From assembly GCA_029941485.1 (NCBI GenBank), contig JAPYOZ010000019.1, forward strand, positions 1 through 16,580: a DNA stretch of 16,580 nt. Direction: 5' to 3'. This stretch comes from Gammaproteobacteria bacterium. Lineage in GTDB: Bacteria; Pseudomonadota; Gammaproteobacteria; PS1; Pseudothioglobaceae. A model generated the notes under the pieces. That model ran no database searches, had not been told where the DNA came from, and worked only from the letters and a program-made list of their open reading frames with translations. Positions 1 to 5,856 of this stretch are shown piece by piece. Position 1 is the stretch's first letter; each line of letters opens with the position of its first letter. The position numbers and the translations under genes were made by a program.

Positions 1-329
1 GTGGTTTGATTATTTGGCTGCCTTTGAGCTTGTATCTATACGCGCAAGGGCAAACCACCGATGCAATGATTATTGTGCTGTTTGGTGCAATATTTATTGG
101 CACGATTATTGATCACTTTGTACGACCAATCGTTATTCAAAAGTTTTCAAAAAATTCAGATCAATCTAGTGCACTGGATCACACATTAATCACTGTATTG
201 TCTACCTTGGCCGGTATTATGCAGTTTGGCATACTGGGTTTGTTTATCGGCCCAATTATTGCTGCGATGGCGATCAGTATCTTTGATGTATACGCCATTA
301 AATACGCAGACCCACTCGACCGGTCTTAA
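1..329 (+). CDS. AI-2E family transporter (PerM-like), C-terminal fragment
   Basis: This is the 3' end of a gene that begins before the window; the frame is open to base 1, so the apparent TTG start at 6 is probably internal. About 108 residues remain. They contain a hydrophobic stretch with a WLP motif near the fragment start, a second hydrophobic segment with a DHFVRP motif, and a final glycine/isoleucine-rich membrane segment (GLFIGPIIAAMAISIFDVY). This pattern is typical of the C-terminal transmembrane region of the AI-2E/PerM (UPF0118) family of inner-membrane proteins. Members have been linked to export of autoinducer-2 or other small solutes and to sodium/proton exchange, so the substrate cannot be named. 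The last residues (KYADPLDRS) are polar and presumably cytoplasmic. Family placement is reasonably sure; function is not. Confidence 0.75.
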   Translation, partial: GLIIWLPLSLYLYAQGQTTDAMIIVLFGAIFIGTIIDHFVRPIVIQKFSKNSDQSSALDHTLITVLSTLAGIMQFGILGLFIGPIIAAMAISIFDVYAIKYADPLDRS

Positions 330-344
330 AATTCACTAATCGGG

Positions 345-350
345 TATAAT
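345..350 (+). promoter_or_regulatory. Candidate -10 box (TATAAT) for the 378-848 gene
   Basis: A perfect TATAAT lies 27 bases upstream of the ATG at 378, in the 48-base gap after the PerM-like gene. No good -35 hexamer is visible at 16-18 bases spacing, so this is a weak or activator-dependent promoter at best. Confidence 0.35.
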
Positions 351-353
351 ATT

Positions 354-371
354 GTCTTTTTCTTAAAAGAC
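354..371 (+). other. Short inverted repeat just upstream of the 378 start codon
   Basis: GTCTTTT (354-360) and AAAAGAC (365-371) form a perfect 7-bp stem with a TCTT loop, ending six bases before the ATG. If transcription starts about 7 bases after the TATAAT at 345-350, the hairpin would sit at the very 5' end of the mRNA. It has no U-tract after it, so it is not a terminator. It could stabilise the mRNA or limit ribosome access; it is AT-rich and could also be chance. Confidence 0.35.
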
Positions 372-377
372 AGTGTT

Positions 378-848
378 ATGCTAAAAAAACTGGTTAAATT
401 CTTAGAAAACAATCATCCAGATTCTAATGTCAATGATTATTTAGACGCCAAATATTTACAATTAACACCGCCACAATTAAAACAAATTGCGGATGCATTA
501 AGCTCTGGCGAATTGCAAATTAAGCCGGCTTCGAGCTGTTCTGCTGATCGATTTGTTTTTCATTTTGGCAATACGATTATCTTAGTACAAAAAGACACGA
601 CTGATTCATCAGCTGTTTATCAGGCAGAGCTTTCTTGGGAGACAGACTTCTTAGCCATTCACTCAACCAGAAGTAAAGGTAAGGGTTTTTATTTTATTGC
701 GTTTGAATTTGATGATGACTACCAAGTCACACTTAAAGAAACAGATAAACTTTTGGAAGATCAGGTTAGGAATGAAGAACAAAATCAGGCGTTAATCGAC
801 AAAGCTATGCCGGTACTTAAGGGCTTTATGTCGGCTATTTCTGAATAA
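378..848 (+). CDS. Hypothetical cytosolic protein, 156 residues, family not recognised
   Basis: I do not recognise this protein. It has no signal peptide and no membrane segment. The first 60 residues look helical and include a lysine-rich start (MLKKLVKFLENN) and the motif LTPPQLKQIADAL. The middle (about residues 60-115) alternates hydrophobic and polar residues as in a beta-rich domain (RFVFHFGNTIILVQK, then GKGFYFIAFEFDDDYQVTL). The C-terminus is an acidic, amphipathic helix-like region. The coding frame is clean from ATG 378 to TAA 846-848, and base use resembles the neighbours. No strong Shine-Dalgarno sequence is visible. It lies 48 bases after the PerM-like gene and converges on the ihfA operon, so it may be co-transcribed with the former or use the TATAAT at 345. 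It is probably real given its length and amino acid composition. Confidence 0.7.
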   Translation: MLKKLVKFLENNHPDSNVNDYLDAKYLQLTPPQLKQIADALSSGELQIKPASSCSADRFVFHFGNTIILVQKDTTDSSAVYQAELSWETDFLAIHSTRSKGKGFYFIAFEFDDDYQVTLKETDKLLEDQVRNEEQNQALIDKAMPVLKGFMSAISE

Positions 849-856
849 ATAAATAA

Positions 857-875
857 ACTATCATTGCTCGATAGT
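857..875 (-). terminator. Possible terminator of the ihfA-side operon
   Basis: On the minus strand, ACTATC and GATAGT form a 6-bp stem with a 7-base loop, followed by TTTATTTATTTATT. It lies 68 bases after the ihfA stop codon, next to the end of the convergent 378-848 gene. The stem is short and AT-rich, so this is a weak call. The T-rich tail exists only in the minus-strand direction. Confidence 0.35.
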
Positions 876-903
876 ATAAGAAAATTCACCAGCTTATCAC
901 TTG

Positions 904-920
904 CACCCCCTTGCGGGGTG
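904..920. other. GC-rich hairpin between convergent genes
   Basis: CACCCC (904-909) and GGGGTG (915-920) form a perfect 6-bp stem with a 5-base loop. It is strikingly GC-rich for this AT-rich region. It lies 22 bases after the ihfA stop. Neither strand has a T-run after it, so it is not a canonical intrinsic terminator. It may protect the mRNA 3' end or act with the weaker stem at 857-875. Confidence 0.5.
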
Positions 921-942
921 TGTCAGCTATCTCAGAATAAGA

Positions 943-1230
943 TTAAACGCCTATTTGGGTTGCTTTCTTAAGTTTTGGCCCTGCTTTAAAGGTGACTACT
1001 TTTCTGGCTGAAATCATTACTTGTTCGCCTGTTTTAGGGTTTCTGCCTGGCCTGGCTGACTTTTCTCTGACAATAAAATTACCAAAACTAGATAGCTTTA
1101 CTGACTCACCTTGGGCGAGTGATTTTTTAATCTCGTCAAAAAAATCATTGGTAATTGATAAAGCTTGATTGTGCGTCACACCAATTCTATCCACTAGTAA
1201 ATCAGCAATGTCCTTCTTAGTAACTGACAT
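943..1230 (-). CDS. ihfA: Integration host factor alpha subunit
   Basis: IHF alpha pairs with IHF beta (gene not in this window) to form a sequence-specific DNA-bending protein used in nucleoid organisation, transcription, replication and site-specific recombination. The 95 residues match the usual length of 95-100. The N-terminal helical dimerisation region (TKKDIADLLVDRIG, then FFDEIKKSL) is followed by VKLSSFGNF and the beta-arm RPGRNPKTGE. Pro65 in that arm is the residue that intercalates into DNA in the E. coli protein. The segment ISARKVVTF is close to E. coli IHF alpha (ITARRVVTF), which favours alpha over HU or IHF beta. The ATG overlaps the pheT stop by one base (TAATG), suggesting translational coupling. 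The position directly after pheT is the same as in E. coli and supports the call. Confidence 0.95.
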   Translation of the reverse strand: MSVTKKDIADLLVDRIGVTHNQALSITNDFFDEIKKSLAQGESVKLSSFGNFIVREKSARPGRNPKTGEQVMISARKVVTFKAGPKLKKATQIGV

Positions 1231-3593
1231 TATCTTTGCGTGGCTGAAAATTTATCTTGCATTAAGGCTAGCACTTCATCAACTTTAGCATTAACTTCGT
1301 CGTCACTCAATGTGGCCTCTAACGACTGATAAGTCAAATTAAGTGCCACACTCTTTTTGCCAGATTCGATGTTATCACCAGCGTAAATATCAAATAAGCT
1401 CACACCAACAAAATGAGGTTGACTCATGTTCTTAATACTGCTCATAAGATCAGCAACTGGCGTTGCTTCATCTAATACCAAAGCAATGTCTCTTGCAGAC
1501 TGTTGGTATGATGAAAACGCCTCGTATTTAGCGATTTTTCCTGACAGGGTAACATCAAGGTCGATTTCAAATAAATAACACTTAGATAGCGATAATTCTT
1601 TTTGCACTACTGGCGATAAAGCGCCAATATAACCAACTTGTGTACCATCTAATATAATCTTAGCAGTTTGGCCTTTTTGCAATGCTGAGTGTTCAGCTGC
1701 CTCAAACGAAAACTGAGTGCCAGTTAATGCTAGCAACGACTCTAGATCTGCTTTGGCGTCAAAGAAATCTAGGGGCTGAAGGTCAGTTGACCATTGTGCA
1801 TCAAAACGATTACCCGACACAACACCGGCTAATTTGTTAGATTGTTCATCTGCTTTAACACCACCAAAACACAGGCCGATTTCAAAGAATCTAGCATCGG
1901 TATGGCCACGTCTTTGATTGGACTCAACCGTTTGCAATAAGCCCGCCCAAAGCGATGAACGCATGGTTGACATATCAGCTGAAATTGGATTACTCAAAGT
2001 AATCTTTTTAGCTTCTGGATCAATTAAATTTTGGTATTTTTCTGAAACAAAACTATAAGTAATAACCTCTTGATAACCACGACTCACTAATGATTGGGCA
2101 ATATCGTACTTATCAATAGTCGCCTCAGAAGTAGCGTTAATATTCGCATCTAACGAGAGTTTTTGCACGGGTAATTTATCGTAACCGTAAAGTCTTGCTA
2201 GCTCTTCAATTAAGTCAGCCGGAATACGGATATCGAAACGGAAGCTTGGCGGGATGATTGTCCAAGAATCTGCACTCTTGTTGCTGATTTCAAAATCAAG
2301 ATTGGTAAATTTTTCTTCAATCCAATTAGCGTCCAACTCAAAGCCTAGAATTTTTTGAATCTTGGCTTGAGTAATCGTAATTGGTGTGAGCTCTGGCAAT
2401 GCTTTTGTATCAACACAGCTATTAATATCGCTGGCTTCACCACCACAAATATCAATGATTAACTGTGTCGCCCTATCCATTGCTGTTTCAGTAATGTTGA
2501 AATCTACCCCACGCTCAAAACGCAATGAAGACTCAGTATGCAAGCCATAATTTCTAGCCTTGCCAGCAATAGACACTGGCTCAAAAAATGCACTTTCTAA
2601 TAAGATTTGAGTTGAATTATCTTGTGTAGAGCTACCCATGCCACCCATGACGCCAGCAATTGCCAACGGGGAATTGTCATCAGCAATAATCAGTGTGTCG
2701 TCATTTAATTCAACACTCGATTCGTTTAACAACTCGATTGTTTCGCCAGCTTTAGCGTTTCTCACCTCAATAGCGCCATTAATTTTTTCTAAATCAAAGG
2801 CGTGCATAGGCTGACCTAATTCTAATAACACGTAATTGGTAATATCAACCACAGGTGAATGCACTTGCTGACCTGAGCGTGTGAGTTTCTCAGCCATCCA
2901 TTTAGGGGTTTTAACCGTGTTATCGATACCTTTAACCGTTCTAGTTAAATACTTTGGACAAGTCTGCGTGTTGCTAACGCTTGTCTTGATACTTGACGAA
3001 CCTTGAGCACTAACATTGATATTAGGTAGTTTAAATGCCATGTTGTAATTAGCGCTTACTTCACGAGCAACACCCAATACTGAAAAACAATCGCCACGAT
3101 TTGGGGTAATGTCTAGCTCGATAATATTATCATCAAGATCTAAGTACTTTCTAATGTCTTGGCCAATGGGCGCGTCACTGTCTAGCTCTGAAATACCATC
3201 TGACGAATCACTCATGCCGAGTTCTGATTCTGAGCAAATCATGCCAAATGACTCAACACCACGAAGTTTGGCTTTTTTGATTTTTAAACCACCGGGTAAT
3301 TTAGCACCAACGGTTGCAACAATTACTTTTAAGTCAGTGCGAACATTGCTAGCGCCACAAATAATTTGTAAATTATCACTTTCGCCAACATCAACTTGAC
3401 ATAAATTTAGCTTATCAGCATCCGGATGTTTTTCACAACTTACGACATGACCCACTACAACGTTGTCGAATACAGGTGCAACAGACTCAATGCCGTCAAC
3501 TTCAAGACCAGCCATAGTTAGCTGCTCAGCCAATACATCGTCGCTTACTTTAGGGTTAATCCACTCTCTTAACCAAAATGTTGAAATATTCAT
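1230..3593 (-). CDS. pheT: Phenylalanyl-tRNA synthetase beta subunit
   Basis: Beta subunit of the cytoplasmic alpha2-beta2 PheRS, which charges tRNA-Phe and edits mischarged Tyr-tRNA-Phe. The 787 residues compare with 795 in E. coli and align along the whole length. The start WLREWINP is typical. A tRNA-binding EMAP/OB domain occupies about residues 40-150 (VVVGHVVSCEKHPDADKL, CGASNVR). The B3/B4 editing domain follows at about 210-380 (VVDITNYVLLELGQPMHAFD, SSLRFERGVD), then the B5 domain and the catalytic-like core (GYQEVITYSFV). A C-terminal ferredoxin-fold anticodon-binding domain fills about the last 95 residues (SARDIALVLDE, LFDIYAG). The ATG overlaps the pheS stop as ATGA, and a GAGG Shine-Dalgarno (3605-3602) lies 8 bases upstream. 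Tight coupling with pheS fits equal production of the two subunits. No frameshift or missing domain was seen. Confidence 0.98.
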   Translation of the reverse strand: MNISTFWLREWINPKVSDDVLAEQLTMAGLEVDGIESVAPVFDNVVVGHVVSCEKHPDADKLNLCQVDVGESDNLQIICGASNVRTDLKVIVATVGAKLPGGLKIKKAKLRGVESFGMICSESELGMSDSSDGISELDSDAPIGQDIRKYLDLDDNIIELDITPNRGDCFSVLGVAREVSANYNMAFKLPNINVSAQGSSSIKTSVSNTQTCPKYLTRTVKGIDNTVKTPKWMAEKLTRSGQQVHSPVVDITNYVLLELGQPMHAFDLEKINGAIEVRNAKAGETIELLNESSVELNDDTLIIADDNSPLAIAGVMGGMGSSTQDNSTQILLESAFFEPVSIAGKARNYGLHTESSLRFERGVDFNITETAMDRATQLIIDICGGEASDINSCVDTKALPELTPITITQAKIQKILGFELDANWIEEKFTNLDFEISNKSADSWTIIPPSFRFDIRIPADLIEELARLYGYDKLPVQKLSLDANINATSEATIDKYDIAQSLVSRGYQEVITYSFVSEKYQNLIDPEAKKITLSNPISADMSTMRSSLWAGLLQTVESNQRRGHTDARFFEIGLCFGGVKADEQSNKLAGVVSGNRFDAQWSTDLQPLDFFDAKADLESLLALTGTQFSFEAAEHSALQKGQTAKIILDGTQVGYIGALSPVVQKELSLSKCYLFEIDLDVTLSGKIAKYEAFSSYQQSARDIALVLDEATPVADLMSSIKNMSQPHFVGVSLFDIYAGDNIESGKKSVALNLTYQSLEATLSDDEVNAKVDEVLALMQDKFSATQR

Positions 3594-4603
3594 CTGAACT
3601 GCCTCAAGAAGCGAATGTCATTTTCAAAGAAAAGGCGAAGATCATTCACGCCATAGCGCAACATTGCCAAACGCTCAACACCCATGCCAAAAGCAAGACC
3701 GGTATATTCTTCAGCGTCAATATCAACGGAATTTAAAACATTGGGGTGTACAACACCGCAGCCCAACACCTCTAACCAGCCTGTTTTTTTACAAACACGG
3801 CAACCTTCACCACCACAGATAACGCATTCGATATCAGCCTCAGCTGAAGGCTCAGTAAATGGGAAATATGATGGGCGAAAGCGCACTTGAAGGTCTTCTT
3901 TTTCAAAATAAGCACGCAAGAAGTCAATCAGCAAGCCTTTAAGCTGTGCAAAATTCGCATCCTTATCCACAATCAAGCCTTCAACTTGGTGGAACATTGG
4001 CGTGTGCGTGATATCAGAATCACAACGATAAACCCGACCTGGTGCAATAATGCGTAGTGGTGGTTTTTTGTTTTCCATGGTGCGAATTTGCACCGGCGAA
4101 GTATGCGTTCTTAAGACCGTGCTTTCATCGAAATAAAAGGTATCGTGCATAGCACGTGCCGGATGATGCTCGGGGATATTAAGTGCAGTAAAATTATGAA
4201 AATCGTCTTCAATCTCAGGGCCGGTTTCTACTTCGAAACCATTTTTTGCAAATAAAGATTGAATGCGATTTAAAGTAATGGTGACCGGATGTAAACCACC
4301 CATCTCAACATTTCTACCTGGAAGAGAAACATCAATCTTTTCTTTCAAAAGACGTTTTTCTAATTCTAGAGTTTCTAAATGATTTTTTCTATCAGTTAAT
4401 AGGTTCTGTAGATTAACTTTAGCCTGATTAATGGCTTCACCCATTTTAGGTCGCTCTTCCTTTGATAGCTTACCTAAGCCTTTCAAAAGAGCAGTAAGCT
4501 CACCTTTTTTACCTAAAAACTTGACTCGTAAATCGTCAAGCTCTTTTAAGCTTTCTGATTGGGCGATAGACGCCTTAGCTTGATCAAGAATCGTATTAAT
4601 CAT
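3590..4603 (-). CDS. pheS: Phenylalanyl-tRNA synthetase alpha subunit
   Basis: Catalytic alpha subunit of PheRS (class II aminoacyl-tRNA synthetase), 337 residues against 327 in E. coli. About residues 1-90 form the N-terminal helical/coiled-coil tRNA-binding arm. The catalytic domain follows, with GGLHPVT, the substrate-binding GPEIEDD and NIPEHHPAR segments, motif 2 (PGRVYR through MFHQVEGLIVD), and motif 3 (GLAFGMGVERLAMLRYG). The extra length lies near residues 258-273, where four cysteines (C260, C263, C268, C271) form CxxC-x4-CxxC; E. coli lacks this, and it could bind zinc. The start at 4603 agrees with the E. coli N-terminus, but no Shine-Dalgarno sequence is visible. A stem-loop at 4622-4653 lies just upstream, after rplT, in the position of the E. 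coli pheST attenuator, so regulation there is possible. Confidence 0.98.
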   Translation of the reverse strand: MINTILDQAKASIAQSESLKELDDLRVKFLGKKGELTALLKGLGKLSKEERPKMGEAINQAKVNLQNLLTDRKNHLETLELEKRLLKEKIDVSLPGRNVEMGGLHPVTITLNRIQSLFAKNGFEVETGPEIEDDFHNFTALNIPEHHPARAMHDTFYFDESTVLRTHTSPVQIRTMENKKPPLRIIAPGRVYRCDSDITHTPMFHQVEGLIVDKDANFAQLKGLLIDFLRAYFEKEDLQVRFRPSYFPFTEPSAEADIECVICGGEGCRVCKKTGWLEVLGCGVVHPNVLNSVDIDAEEYTGLAFGMGVERLAMLRYGVNDLRLFFENDIRFLRQFR

Positions 4604-4621
4604 TTTAGAATTAAATTTGGT

Positions 4622-4653
4622 AAAAGGTCATAGGAAAAAACCTACAACCTTTT
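4622..4653 (-). promoter_or_regulatory. Stem-loop in the rplT-pheS spacer, possible attenuator
   Basis: On the minus strand, AAAAGGT pairs with ACCTTTT and AGG-T/A-CCT continues the stem: 7 bp, a 2x2 internal mismatch, then 4 bp, around a TTTTTT loop. The 3' arm itself ends in TTTT, so it could act as a weak intrinsic terminator. It lies 8 bases after the rplT stop codon and 18 bases before pheS. In E. coli this interval holds the phenylalanine-responsive pheM leader and attenuator, but no phenylalanine-rich leader peptide is clear here. Confidence 0.45.
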
Positions 4654-4661
4654 TATATGGT

Positions 4662-5030
4662 TTACTTAGCGGCTGCTGCGATAGCGGCCTTAGCTTGATC
4701 TGCAATCTGAGCGAATGCGGCTTTATCAAAGATAGCAATATCTGATAAAACTTTACGATCGATTTCAATACCTGCTTTATTTAAGCCGTCAATCAGTCTT
4801 GAATAGCTCAAACCATTATTGCGTGCTTCAGCGTTAATACGAACAATCCAAAGTCTACGGAACTGACGACGTCTTTGACGACGGTCACGATACGCATATT
4901 GACCCGCTTTGATTACTGCTTGCTTGGCAACACGGTAGACTTTTGATCTTGCACCGTAATAGCCTTTAGCTTTCTTTAAAATTTTCTTATGTTTAGCGTG
5001 CGCCTGCACACCTCTTGATACTCTTGCCAT
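4662..5030 (-). CDS. rplT: 50S ribosomal protein L20
   Basis: L20 is a primary 23S rRNA-binding protein of the large ribosomal subunit, needed early in assembly; in E. coli it also represses translation of rpmI and itself. The 122 residues compare with 118 in E. coli. The N-terminal extension is strongly basic (ARVSRGVQAHAKHKKILKKAKGYYG) and is followed by the conserved segments YAYRDRRQRRRQFRRLWIVRINA and LSYSRLIDGLNKAGIEIDRKVLSDIAI. The C-terminus adds a short alanine-rich tail. The start is supported by an AGGAG Shine-Dalgarno at 5043-5039 with 8 bases spacing. It follows rpmI after 14 bases, the usual arrangement for co-translated L35 and L20. Confidence 0.98.
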   Translation of the reverse strand: MARVSRGVQAHAKHKKILKKAKGYYGARSKVYRVAKQAVIKAGQYAYRDRRQRRRQFRRLWIVRINAEARNNGLSYSRLIDGLNKAGIEIDRKVLSDIAIFDKAAFAQIADQAKAAIAAAAK

Positions 5031-5044
5031 TTTCTATACTCCTA

Positions 5045-5242
5045 TTAACTGTACGGTAACATTTTACGAACCATTGGTACATCTGCTTTCTCAACAGTGT
5101 CCGGTGAACGTAAGCTACGTTTTCTAGAAGTACTCTTCTTTGTCAAAATATGACGCAGGTGAGAGTGTTTACATTTGTAACCGCCACTGGCGGTTTTCTT
5201 GAAGCGCTTTGCAGCCCCTCGGTTGGTCTTCATTTTTGGCAT
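5045..5242 (-). CDS. rpmI: 50S ribosomal protein L35
   Basis: Small basic protein of the large ribosomal subunit, 65 residues as in E. coli. The hallmark sequence KMKTNRGAAKRFKKT is followed by HSHLRHILTKKSTSRKRSLR and the C-terminal MVRKMLPYS. Two adjacent ATG codons occur (5245 and 5242). I chose the second because it gives the family N-terminus MPKMKT and a 6-base spacing to the strong AAGGAG at 5254-5249, against 3 bases for the first. The gene lies between infC and rplT. The 81-base spacer after infC contains two inverted repeats that may control rpmI-rplT expression, given the known L20 feedback on rpmI translation in E. coli. Confidence 0.97.
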   Translation of the reverse strand: MPKMKTNRGAAKRFKKTASGGYKCKHSHLRHILTKKSTSRKRSLRSPDTVEKADVPMVRKMLPYS

Positions 5243-5272
5243 CATTTTCTCCTTGTCTTGTTAGACATATTT

Positions 5273-5293
5273 AACCATTCTTAACGAATGGTT
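5273..5293. promoter_or_regulatory. Inverted repeat in the infC-rpmI spacer (proximal to rpmI)
   Basis: AACCATTC (5273-5280) and GAATGGTT (5286-5293) make a perfect 8-bp stem with a 5-base loop. The T-run is on the plus-strand side (TTTTAT), so in the direction of the genes it is not a canonical terminator. It lies about 30 bases upstream of the rpmI start and could be part of an L20 or mRNA-processing signal. Confidence 0.5.
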
Positions 5294-5301
5294 TTTTATT
5301 T

Positions 5302-5333
5302 AAAGAAGTAACCTAGTGTTTGGTTACTTCTTT
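5302..5333. promoter_or_regulatory. Perfect 12-bp inverted repeat overlapping the infC stop codon
   Basis: AAAGAAGTAACC (5302-5313) and GGTTACTTCTTT (5322-5333) pair completely around an 8-base loop; the infC stop codon (5326-5324) lies inside the stem. In the minus-strand direction the stem is followed by AAATAAAAAA, a poor terminator tail. In the plus direction it is followed by only two Ts and a C. It may be an RNA control element for rpmI-rplT, a processing site or an imperfect terminator. Confidence 0.55.
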
Positions 5334-5854
5334 TTCGATTTGGGTGCCAGCATCATGCCTAGCTGGCGACCCTCCATCTTTGCCTTTTGTTCTACATTGG
5401 CAAATTCTTCTGTATCTTTCTCAATTCTGTCTAGCATTTCCATGCCTAGCTCTCTGTGCTGCATTTCGCGTCCACGGAACCAAATACTCACTTTAACTTT
5501 ATCACCGTTATCTAAAAATTTAACCAAATTTCTAAATTTAATTTGGTAGTCGCCTTCTTCTGTTCCTGGGCGATATTTAATGGTTTTAACTGTGTTTTTC
5601 TTTTGTTTCTTTTTCTGATCACTCAATTGTTTCTTTTGTTCATAAAGGAACTTACCAAAATCCATAATTTTACAAACAGGTGGCTCGGCGTTTGGAGAAA
5701 CCTCAACCAAATCCATACTAGCATCTTTGGCCATCTCTTTTGCTTTACTTATGTCTACAACACCAGCTTGATCGCCATTAGCGTCAATTAATCGAACTTC
5801 TGAAACTCTAATATTATCATTAATTCGAGTTTTTACTTTATATGGTTTTTTAAT
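5324..5854 (-). CDS. infC: Translation initiation factor IF-3, ATT start
   Basis: IF3 binds the 30S subunit, prevents premature 50S joining and checks start codon and initiator tRNA. The first ATG in frame (5734) would remove most of the N-terminal domain. Read upstream in the same frame, the sequence continues with a good IF3 N-domain (RINDNIRVSEVRLIDANG), then DLVEVSPNAEPPVCKIMDFGKFLYE. A lysine-rich linker follows, and then the C-terminal domain (YRPGTEEGDYQIK, FRGREMQHRELGMEML). No ATG, GTG or TTG lies in frame before this domain. An ATT at 5854 sits 6 bases after AGGA (5864-5861) and gives 176 residues, the family length. E. coli infC also starts with AUU, by which IF3 limits its own synthesis. 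The start is 2 bases after the thrS stop. ATT at 5857 is the alternative. Confidence 0.93.
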   Translation of the reverse strand: MKKPYKVKTRINDNIRVSEVRLIDANGDQAGVVDISKAKEMAKDASMDLVEVSPNAEPPVCKIMDFGKFLYEQKKQLSDQKKKQKKNTVKTIKYRPGTEEGDYQIKFRNLVKFLDNGDKVKVSIWFRGREMQHRELGMEMLDRIEKDTEEFANVEQKAKMEGRQLGMMLAPKSKKK

Positions 5855-5856
5855 AA

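Noticed and set aside
4611..4631. Six-codon frame (MTFYQI) as a pheM-like phenylalanine leader peptide
   Set aside because: It has only one Phe codon, its start codon is inside the stem-loop, and the nearest purine-rich site is weak. It is mentioned as part of a finding but not annotated as a gene.
5543..5791. Plus-strand open frame opposite infC as a gene
   Set aside because: It is antisense to the well-conserved infC N-terminal region, and its hydrophobic protein has a composition expected from reading a lysine-rich gene backwards. The same applies to other antisense frames inside pheT, pheS, thrS, recJ, thiO and ppiD.
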